Positions 1 to 5,169 of a stretch of 5,318 nt of DNA are shown piece after piece. The notes beneath the pieces were generated by a model. That model saw nothing but the letters and a program-made list of their open reading frames with translations, was not told the DNA's origin and did not search any database. The position numbers and the translations under genes were made by a program. This DNA comes from Candidatus Fermentibacterota bacterium (GTDB lineage Bacteria; Fermentibacterota; Fermentibacteria; Fermentibacterales; Fermentibacteraceae): assembly GCA_022703195.1 (NCBI GenBank), contig JAKLEF010000154.1, positions 1 through 5,318 on the forward strand, in the 5' to 3' direction. How positions within the stretch are numbered: position 1 is the first letter of the stretch; each line of letters begins with the position of its first letter.

Positions 1-250
1 CTAGGGCCGACAGGAGACATCTGGCTCCGAGCGCAGATCCTCCTATCCCGTCCACTATCACGTCGTCCACATCGCCTGCGGACGCTTCGGCCAGTTCGAG
101 GCACGAGGCGGCGAGTTCCCTCTGGAAGGGGAGTTGCATGAAACCGAGCCTGCCGTTCCCTCGCCACTCTGCGAACCTCTCGAGCGGGAGCGCCGGCAGT
201 CCCGGGAACGAGAGCCCCGTCTCGAAGGAGACCCCTGCGGTCGAACTCAT
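1..250 (-). CDS. pgi: Probable glucose-6-phosphate isomerase, N-terminal part (cut by window edge)
   Basis: Glucose-6-phosphate isomerase interconverts glucose-6-phosphate and fructose-6-phosphate in the cytoplasm, in glycolysis and gluconeogenesis. Only 83 residues are visible; the gene runs off the left edge. The diagnostic stretch is at residues 64-78, VIVDGIGGSALGARC, which matches the first SIS-domain strand and glycine-rich phosphate-binding loop of this family (GIGGS-x-LG). Before it lies a short helical lead-in (residues 24-56) with the LPF motif often seen in compact bacterial isomerases. The ATG at 250-248 is chosen because GGAGG lies 7 bases upstream on the minus strand (258-262). 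It follows the adaptor-like lipoprotein gene by 31 bases and is probably cotranscribed with it. The alternative is another SIS-domain sugar isomerase, such as the bifunctional phosphoglucose/phosphomannose type, but that loop usually reads GMGGSAIGG. No catalytic residues are in view. Confidence 0.77.
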   Translation of the reverse strand, partial: MSSTAGVSFETGLSFPGLPALPLERFAEWRGNGRLGFMQLPFQRELAASCLELAEASAGDVDDVIVDGIGGSALGARCLLSAL

Positions 251-257
251 GCCGAAA

Positions 258-262
258 CCTCC
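258..262 (-). promoter_or_regulatory. Ribosome binding site of the isomerase gene
   Basis: The minus strand reads GGAGG with 7 bases before the ATG at 250-248, which fixes the start. The same GAGG can pair with CCTC nine bases upstream, giving a 4-bp stem with a 5-base loop over 258-270. That could partly mask the site until ribosomes arrive from the upstream gene, but the stem is short and the effect is only an inference. Confidence 0.7.
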
Positions 263-281
263 GCGTGAGGCGGCTGCGCCT

Positions 282-1154
282 TCACGGCCCCGTCCACACC
301 CTCACGGCCGCTCCCCCGGGGATGGGTCCGAGGGCCGTGACTAAATCCCCGTCCGAACAGACCGGCTCGATCCGGATGCTGTCGCCCCCGGCCAGCACCA
401 CGAGGCTGGACAGCCCAGAATCGAGCACCGCCCTCCGCGGGAGCGAGAACGAACCCGGGAAGGTGAAGGCCCCTTCGGGAGCCTCTCCGGAATATATGCC
501 CGTTCCGTCCCTCTCCTCCACGAGCCGGAGTTCTCCGGCGGATTCCGGCCAGCGCAGCATGACGGACGAAGGAGGCGGGACGAGCGAGACGAGACTCTGA
601 CCTTGCACCACTATCTCGGCTCCGGGTCTCCCTTCGCTGGGCTGCCCGGCCGATGAGGACGAGACCGAGCGGACCTCCCCCTCGAAAGGCGAGAGAAGGG
701 CGATCCTGGACGAGGCTTCGAGAACCGAGCACCTGGCTGCGGCAAGGGCGACTTCCGCGAGAAGCGCGGAGTCCGCCGGCGAGGCGTCGGAGCGGGCTTC
801 TGCCAGGGACAGGGACATCTCGGCGAGTTCCAGGTCCATCATGGCCACCGAGTCCGTTCCGACAGCCAGGGTGTCCCCCGCACCGACCCGGGTGCCGGGA
901 GAGGCGACGATGATGATGTCTCCGACGTGCGAACCTTCCGCCCAGGAGACTTCGACGGTGTCCGGCCCGGCGGCCTCGACGCCGAAGACGGCGGGCGCAC
1001 CGGGCAGGACAGTCGAGACGCCCCCCAGGGAGGACGAGTCCGCGGGAACTCCGGTCTGAACGGGCCGCTGAGGGCCGCAGGCGCAGAAGAACGCGACTGG
1101 ACAGGCGAGCATCGCGGCCTTAGCTTCGCGCCTGATCCGGTGCGCAAAACCCAT
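282..1154 (-). CDS. Lipoprotein with split biotinyl/lipoyl-like domain, efflux-adaptor (HlyD/RND) type
   Basis: The 290-residue product looks like a small membrane-fusion or periplasmic adaptor protein. A basic n-region (RIRREAK, residues 7-13) and hydrophobic core lead to the lipobox FCAC with Cys26, so it is probably exported and lipid-anchored. Residues 66-102 form the first lipoyl half-motif (VEVSWAEGSHVGD... GTRVGAGDTLAVGTDS). Residues 103-150 are alanine-, leucine- and glutamate-rich and fit a short helical hairpin. Residues 151-163 (IALLSPFEGEVRSV) give the second half-motif, as in adaptors where the hairpin interrupts the lipoyl fold. The rest (165-290) is beta-rich. No transporter or outer-membrane channel gene is adjacent, so the partner is unknown. 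The start is uncertain. ATG at 1154 gives the best signal peptide but no clear Shine-Dalgarno; an in-frame TTG at 1187-1185 has AGGAG 5 bases upstream and would add 11 residues. ATG at 1112 leaves too short a signal. The gene diverges from the LamG-type lipoprotein gene. Confidence 0.75.
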   Translation of the reverse strand: MGFAHRIRREAKAAMLACPVAFFCACGPQRPVQTGVPADSSSLGGVSTVLPGAPAVFGVEAAGPDTVEVSWAEGSHVGDIIIVASPGTRVGAGDTLAVGTDSVAMMDLELAEMSLSLAEARSDASPADSALLAEVALAAARCSVLEASSRIALLSPFEGEVRSVSSSSAGQPSEGRPGAEIVVQGQSLVSLVPPPSSVMLRWPESAGELRLVEERDGTGIYSGEAPEGAFTFPGSFSLPRRAVLDSGLSSLVVLAGGDSIRIEPVCSDGDLVTALGPIPGGAAVRVWTGP

Positions 1155-1173
1155 CGTCCGGGGAGGGAAGACC
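1155..1173. promoter_or_regulatory. Very short divergent intergenic region
   Basis: These 19 bases are all that separates the two divergent starts (minus ATG at 1154, plus TTG at 1174). If the minus gene uses the TTG at 1187-1185, the coding regions overlap by 14 bases. Either way, core promoters for both directions must lie inside the opposite gene or overlap one another. I could not identify convincing -35/-10 boxes or an operator. Confidence 0.5.
1162..1166 (+). promoter_or_regulatory. Ribosome binding site that decides the TTG start at 1174
   Basis: GGAGG, within a longer G/A-rich run at 1158-1170, lies 7 bases before the TTG at 1174. No in-frame ATG or GTG nearby would keep the signal peptide, so this site supports TTG initiation. 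Confidence 0.75.
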
Positions 1174-1863
1174 TTGCTCTCGATCAAGCCTGCTCCTGTC
1201 GCGGCGGCATTCATTCTCCTCACCGCCTCCTGCGGGACCCGGACATCCGGTTTCTTCTCAGGGCCGCTGATCGGCAGGGAACCCGGGCCGGGCGCGGCCG
1301 TGGAGGCGATGGCGCCCGAACTGACGGACACTCTGCTCAACTGCAGCTTCGACGACGTCACGGACGCTCCCTTCGGGCCGGACTGCCGCTTCGAGGTCTA
1401 TCACGGAGGGCTCCACATCGACAATTCTGCGTCCGGCGAACCGCTGGTTCTGCTCTCGACGGCCGCCCTGACAAGGGACGGCACGGTGGAGGCCGTCTTC
1501 CAGATCGAGGAATCGTCGCCCCATTCCATCCTCGGGCTGGTGCTCAGGGCGGAGGACGACGGGAGCTTCCTGCTCGCAGGAGTCAACTCCCGCGGGCAGT
1601 ATTCGATACAGAGATGCCTCGGGAGCATGTGGACCCCCGTGATGGGCCTCGACCCCTTCGAAACGAGCCGGCTGCTCTCCTACGACCCTGCGAGCATCGA
1701 GCTCGCGGCGGAGATACACGGCAACTATGTCGATTTCTACGTGAACGGACAGCTCCTGCAGGTCGTCAGGACCACGATGCCGGTCATGGGGCGCACGGGC
1801 ATCTTCGTGGACGGCTGGACGAGCGCCGTGCTGGACCGGATCACGATAATGCCGGAGAGCTGA
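1174..1863 (+). CDS. Lipoprotein with LamG/DUF1080-like (concanavalin-type) beta-sandwich
   Basis: The 229-residue product starts at TTG. Lys5, a hydrophobic segment (residues 8-16) and the lipobox LTASC with Cys20 indicate export and lipid anchoring. Residues 21-50 are a Gly/Pro/Ala-rich linker. Residues 51-227 look like one jelly-roll domain of the LamG, laminin-G-like or 3-keto-disaccharide hydrolase (DUF1080) type. They show an opening strand with a conserved-looking FDD (59-61), a central GLVLRAEDDGSFLLAGVN (121-138), and a closing segment IHGNYVDFYVNGQLLQ (181-196) followed by GRTGIFVDG (206-214). This fold usually binds carbohydrate or protein; some DUF1080 members are enzymes, and I cannot name a catalytic residue here. 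The gene ends one base before the apparent start of the polysaccharide deacetylase gene, suggesting translational coupling and a shared glycan substrate. Specificity is unknown. Confidence 0.82.
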   Translation: MLSIKPAPVAAAFILLTASCGTRTSGFFSGPLIGREPGPGAAVEAMAPELTDTLLNCSFDDVTDAPFGPDCRFEVYHGGLHIDNSASGEPLVLLSTAALTRDGTVEAVFQIEESSPHSILGLVLRAEDDGSFLLAGVNSRGQYSIQRCLGSMWTPVMGLDPFETSRLLSYDPASIELAAEIHGNYVDFYVNGQLLQVVRTTMPVMGRTGIFVDGWTSAVLDRITIMPES

Positions 1864-1867
1864 CCTG
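1854..1867 (+). promoter_or_regulatory. Coupled stop-start junction: GGAG, TGA stop, then CTG start
   Basis: GGAG at 1854-1857 sits inside the last codons of the LamG-type gene, 7 bases before CTG at 1865-1867, with the TGA stop at 1861-1863 between them. CTG is the only start-like codon in the deacetylase frame between the frame's last stop (TAA at 1847-1849) and the conserved domain. The CTG lies in the loop of a possible GCTG/CAGC stem (1859-1862 with 1870-1873), and TGACC occurs twice in tandem at 1861-1870. The arrangement fits reinitiation by ribosomes that have just finished the upstream gene. Confidence 0.55.
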
Positions 1868-2803
1868 ACCAGCGCACTAGCCCTCATCCCCGCGATCACG
1901 GCAGGTTTCGCCGGGCCGGGGGTATACACATGCCCGCCCCCCGACACCTCGGGCACGGTCGACGCATCCCCGGCGCCGGACGGGTTCCCGATCCTGTGCT
2001 ACCACTCCATCGGCACCGGTGGCCGCCTCTCGGTCAGCGCAGCCAGGTTCAGGGGCGACCTCGAGCAGCTCTGCTCGGAAGGCTTCTACCTGATCACCCC
2101 CGACGATCTGGCGGACGGTCTGACCAGGCTGCCCGAAGGGCGCAGCCCCGTCATGGTGACGTTCGACGACGGATGGCAGAGCCAGTTCGACTACGTCCAG
2201 GACGCCGACGGGCTGCTGCGGATAGACCCTTCCTGCGCCGTGGGGATCATGGAGTCCTTCTGTTCGGAACACCCGGACTTCGGCCGCGGGGCGGTCTTCA
2301 ACATCTCCCTCGACAAGACGCCCTTCGGCCAGGCCGAATACCTCGAGCAGAAGCTCAACTTCCTGCTGGACAACGGTTACGCTATAGGGAACCACACCAT
2401 GAGGCACAGGAGCTTCACCGGCCTGCCTCCGGAGCTGTGGGCCACCGCCCTGACCGGAGTGCTCACCGATCTCGACCGCAACCTGGGGATGAGGACCTGC
2501 GAGATCAGCACGGCCGCATGGCCGGGCGGGCGCCTCCCCGAGGGCCGGTGGGTCGAGGAGAGGCTCGGCACGATCGAGTACGAGGGCTCCCCGGTGGCCC
2601 GGTTCGGATACCTGGTGGACGGAGCCCTTGCAGATCTCGGAGACGCGGGTTCCTCGGGCGGCCGCCTGAGGCTCAGCAGGGTCGACATGGCGCTCTACTC
2701 GATATCCAGGCTGTTGTTGCACAACGGCTTCTACAGGCCTGACGCCTGGCGGGCCGACCTTCACGATCCGATGCCCTTCAGACCCGTGCCTTCTCCGGAA
2801 TAG
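1865..2803 (+). CDS. Polysaccharide deacetylase (carbohydrate esterase family 4, NodB domain), probably exported
   Basis: This is a metal-dependent deacetylase removing N- or O-acetyl groups from a polysaccharide such as peptidoglycan or an exopolysaccharide. With a CTG start the product is 312 residues. Residues 1-17 are hydrophobic and may be a signal peptide, but they lack a basic n-region; Cys23 follows in a poor lipobox (VYTC). The catalytic domain begins at FPILCYHSIG (41-50), as in PgaB/IcaB-like deacetylases. Motif 1 is TFDDG (99-103), with the presumed catalytic base Asp101 and metal-binding Asp102. Motif 2 is HTMRH (177-181), giving the two metal histidines. AAWPGG (217-222) matches the position of the usual P-x-G motif 3. 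About 70 residues separate motifs 1 and 2, somewhat long. An ATG at 2153 would delete the first strand and leave almost nothing before motif 1, so it is not the start. The gene overlaps the convergent ferredoxin-nitroreductase gene by 26 bases. Confidence 0.88.
   Translation: MTSALALIPAITAGFAGPGVYTCPPPDTSGTVDASPAPDGFPILCYHSIGTGGRLSVSAARFRGDLEQLCSEGFYLITPDDLADGLTRLPEGRSPVMVTFDDGWQSQFDYVQDADGLLRIDPSCAVGIMESFCSEHPDFGRGAVFNISLDKTPFGQAEYLEQKLNFLLDNGYAIGNHTMRHRSFTGLPPELWATALTGVLTDLDRNLGMRTCEISTAAWPGGRLPEGRWVEERLGTIEYEGSPVARFGYLVDGALADLGDAGSSGGRLRLSRVDMALYSISRLLLHNGFYRPDAWRADLHDPMPFRPVPSPE
2778..2803. other. Convergent 3' overlap of deacetylase and ferredoxin-nitroreductase genes
   Basis: The plus-strand TAG (2801-2803) and the minus-strand TGA (2778-2780) lie inside each other's coding regions. 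No intergenic space remains for a dedicated bidirectional terminator. I saw no strong hairpin followed by a T run on either strand, so the transcripts may overlap as antisense RNA or end by Rho-type termination. Confidence 0.85.
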
Positions 2804-3602
2804 ACGGGCCCAGGAGCTCCCAGTCGCGGGGAGGGATCGGCCTGCAGCCCCAGGCCGGCCTGCCGACGCAGAGCACCGCACAGAGCCTCATCCCCGGCCT
2901 GGCCCGGGAGGACTTCCTCCATCCCGGCATCACGGGATGAAGTGTCCGGGCCACGCCGTTCCAGAAGGTGCCCAGCCCCATGGCCTCCGCAGCGGTCATG
3001 ACGAGGGTCGCTGCAATGATCCCGTCGCTCAGGGAGGTCGGGCTTCTCCGCGGAGAGAAGAAGAAGAGGACCAGCGGCGCCTTGCGGAAGACGAGATCCT
3101 CCCCCGCCGCCTCGCGTTCCAGGAATGGGCCGGTCCCGGTCAGCGCTCCCAGGATCCTCAGGAGCCCGCATTTCCCGAGCAGGCGGGCCGTCCTGACGAT
3201 GCCCGTGCCGAGAGCGAGGGCTTCGGTGTCCCTGAAGGCCCTGACTGCGAGGCCGCAGGCGTTCACTCCGGTGGGCGACCATCCGACCGGCTCGAGGAGC
3301 CTCGCGAGTTCCGCATCCGAAATGGAGCTCCCGTCGAAGAACCTCGTCGATCTGCGCCTCTTCATCAGAGAAAGCAGGGAATCTCCGCTGCACGGTTCCA
3401 CGCAGGACGGTCCGGGGCAGCCGAAGGCGCCGGCCGGACAGAAGGCCGCGCAGTGCCCGCAGGCTATGCATTTCCGTGGATCGAACGAGGGGCGGCCCCC
3501 CGGGTCCCAGGAGACCGCCGATACGGGACAGACCAACCGGCATCTGCCGCATGAGGTGCACGACGCGGGGTCGAAGACGGCCTCAGGGGAGAATCTCGAC
3601 AT
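2778..3602 (-). CDS. Ferredoxin-nitroreductase fusion (2[4Fe-4S] plus FMN oxidoreductase)
   Basis: The 274-residue cytoplasmic redox protein joins two domains. Residues 11-60 are a bacterial-type ferredoxin with two full CxxCxxCxxxCP sets (Cys15, 18, 21, 25 and Cys45, 48, 51, 55), expected to hold two [4Fe-4S] clusters. Residues 75-265 are nitroreductase-like and should bind FMN. RRRSTRFF (82-89) and SPTGVNA (109-115) match phosphate- and flavin-contacting segments; AAEAMGLGTFWNG (204-216) matches the family's conserved central helix and loop. Such fusions pass electrons from the clusters to flavin; the substrate is not evident. The linker holds three extra cysteines (62, 67, 71). The ATG at 3602 has GGAGG 5 bases upstream and overlaps the end of the Ig-like lipoprotein gene by 20 bases, so it is probably translated from the same transcript. 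An internal start would remove the ferredoxin domain. Confidence 0.92.
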   Translation of the reverse strand: MSRFSPEAVFDPASCTSCGRCRLVCPVSAVSWDPGGRPSFDPRKCIACGHCAAFCPAGAFGCPGPSCVEPCSGDSLLSLMKRRRSTRFFDGSSISDAELARLLEPVGWSPTGVNACGLAVRAFRDTEALALGTGIVRTARLLGKCGLLRILGALTGTGPFLEREAAGEDLVFRKAPLVLFFFSPRRSPTSLSDGIIAATLVMTAAEAMGLGTFWNGVARTLHPVMPGWRKSSRARPGMRLCAVLCVGRPAWGCRPIPPRDWELLGPSIPEKARV

Positions 3603-5169
3603 CTATCCCTCCGGTAACTGTCCCCGGACGCACGAGGACCACCCCGGGCCACGACCCGTAGGGCTCGCCCGGATCCCACGCACCGTTGCCGTTGCGGTCG
3701 GACCAGCACGAGACCGTGTACCGCCCGGCCGGGATGCCTTCGAGGAGGAACCTGCCGGGGTCGATCCCGACGCTGATCGAGACTCCCCCCGAACCGGCCG
3801 CACGGGCCTCCAGTACTATGCGTGCCCCGCCTCCCGAGACCGTTCCCTCCATGCTCCCGGGCTCGTCGCCCCATGCCGCCACGAAGGACCATCCCACCGA
3901 TGCCAGGGAGTCGCCCGCAGGCGAGACGAGGCCGGGGCCTATCTCGACCCTGTACTGCTCCTCCCCGAGCAGGTCGTGCAGAGGCGTGAACGTGAAGGAC
4001 CTTCCGTCGTCCGCCCTGAGCACGCCATCCACAACGGAACTGTCGGCGACCCGGGTCATGCTGAAGGCGCCCGCCAGGGAATCGGGATCGACCCAGTCGG
4101 AGAGCGAGAAGACGACCGAGGTCGATGCGGGCACATCCGTGGAACCCGGGGCGGGGAACGTCGACCTGACACGGATCGTGTCCACCGATGCCGAGTCCGA
4201 CGATTCGAACTCGATCGAATCCGGCGCCGACGCGTTGCCCAGCAGGTCGGTGACGCCCTCCGTCCGGAGGAGCAGTACGCCTTCCGGCATCCCGCCGGTG
4301 GCCAGGACGAGCGACCTCTCCTCCCTCGAACCGGACGACCAGCAGCCGAGCACGGGCACCGGGAAGCCCGAGGTGTCCCGGATGCCGAACACCCGCCGTG
4401 CGTCGGCCGGCAGGGCGGGCTCTTCGTTGAAGTCCACCCGGGCGTGGAACTCGTCCAGTGCGAGAACCTGCACGAGCCTCGGACCCACCGTGTCCACGAC
4501 GGTCAGGACGAGTTCGAGATCGAGCGAGTCGGCGTCACCGATCACCACGGTGGTCTCGGCGCCGGCTTCTACGTCGCGCTCCCAGGACATGCTGCCGTCG
4601 CCGTCCTCGAAGCAGATCACCGAATAGGAGCCGCCCGGGAGCCAGCCCGCCACGGCCGATCCGGTCGAATCGGGCGACGTCCTGCGGACCATCGTTCCCA
4701 GTGCGTCGAGCACGTCGACCTGGACGGACCCGCTGAGCACGGTCCCCCCCTGCCGGGCGAGCCCGATCCTCAGGGATCCGGAAGGCAGCGTGTCCAGGCC
4801 GCTGTAGGCCAGCTCCACCGCCTGGACGATCCTGTTTCCCCGCAGATCGGCCGCCGTGCCGGAGACATGGAGGATCATCGTCCGGGCACCCAGCGGTTCC
4901 CCGAGGGACACCACGGTCCGCCCCGGGGAGCTGCCCACGCGGATCGGGATCGCGGGGAACACCCTGATCTCTATGGAGCTCTCCTGCATCCGCTCGCTCC
5001 ACCGGATCGCCACCTCGTCGAGATCCGGCGTGCCGGCGGAAGGCTCCGGTGAGAGCGAGACGATGTACGGCGGCTCGGTATCCTCGGGGCCGCCGGAAGG
5101 TGCGGCGATCCTGGCGCATCCCGCCACGAGGGCGGCCATCGCGGAGGCGCACAGGAGGCGATACCTCAC
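3583..5169 (-). CDS. Multidomain lipoprotein with Ig-like (SbsA/Big_5) and carboxypeptidase-regulatory-like domains
   Basis: The 528-residue product begins with a signal peptide ending in the lipobox LVAGC (Cys18), so it is exported and lipid-anchored. The mature N-terminus contains SGGPEDTEPP (25-34), a signature I know from Ig-like lipoproteins of the Bacteroidetes/FCB group. Three Ig-like repeats can be outlined: about 34-122, 226-325 and 335-431. Each has an IRWSE-, VDFNE- or VVFSLS-type strand, and the first two include LRGN or LLGN (109-112, 309-312). Residues 125-215 and 436-528 resemble carboxypeptidase-regulatory/transthyretin-like folds, with YSVICFEDGDGSMSWE (182-197) and YTVSCWSDRNGNGAWDPGE (484-502). 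The second contains a DxNxNGxxD calcium-loop-like pattern (491-499). The GTG start at 5169 is supported by GGAGGAGG just upstream and overlaps the TPR gene's stop by 4 bases. A structural, adhesive or envelope-assembly role is likely; the precise function is unknown. Confidence 0.85.
   Translation of the reverse strand: MRYRLLCASAMAALVAGCARIAAPSGGPEDTEPPYIVSLSPEPSAGTPDLDEVAIRWSERMQESSIEIRVFPAIPIRVGSSPGRTVVSLGEPLGARTMILHVSGTAADLRGNRIVQAVELAYSGLDTLPSGSLRIGLARQGGTVLSGSVQVDVLDALGTMVRRTSPDSTGSAVAGWLPGGSYSVICFEDGDGSMSWERDVEAGAETTVVIGDADSLDLELVLTVVDTVGPRLVQVLALDEFHARVDFNEEPALPADARRVFGIRDTSGFPVPVLGCWSSGSREERSLVLATGGMPEGVLLLRTEGVTDLLGNASAPDSIEFESSDSASVDTIRVRSTFPAPGSTDVPASTSVVFSLSDWVDPDSLAGAFSMTRVADSSVVDGVLRADDGRSFTFTPLHDLLGEEQYRVEIGPGLVSPAGDSLASVGWSFVAAWGDEPGSMEGTVSGGGARIVLEARAAGSGGVSISVGIDPGRFLLEGIPAGRYTVSCWSDRNGNGAWDPGEPYGSWPGVVLVRPGTVTGGIDVEILP
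3608..3612 (-). promoter_or_regulatory. Ribosome binding site of the ferredoxin-nitroreductase gene
   Basis: The minus strand reads GGAGG 5 bases before the ATG at 3602, inside the last codons of the lipoprotein gene. It fixes the start that includes the ferredoxin domain. Confidence 0.75.

Noticed and set aside
1155..1361. Upstream extension of the adaptor-like gene to an ATG at 1361
   Set aside because: It would place about 69 residues before the signal peptide and run deep into the divergent gene's coding region. The lipobox needs a start near 1154-1187.
1854..1867. prfB-like programmed +1 frameshift (GGAG, then AGC TGA C)
   Set aside because: The layout is loosely similar, but the slippery CUU codon is missing and a tRNA on AGC would pair poorly after a +1 shift. 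A separate hydrophobic N-terminus in the second frame favours independent initiation.
927..1868. A 313-codon plus-strand frame covering the divergent region
   Set aside because: It is Arg/Gly/His-rich, crosses the divergent start region and overlaps both lipoprotein genes in other frames. It lacks any signal or domain.
2153..2803. Deacetylase starting at the ATG at 2153
   Set aside because: This removes the YHSI strand and starts three residues before the catalytic TFDDG motif, so it would give a truncated fold.
1877..2881. A 334-codon minus-strand frame opposite the deacetylase
   Set aside because: The plus-strand deacetylase with intact catalytic motifs explains this DNA. The minus-strand translation shows no family resemblance.
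2968..5052. A 694-codon open frame on the plus strand
   Set aside because: It lies antisense to two well-supported genes (ferredoxin-nitroreductase and Ig-like lipoprotein), has no recognisable domain and is rich in Arg, Pro and Gly in low-complexity runs. Long shadow frames are expected in GC-rich DNA.
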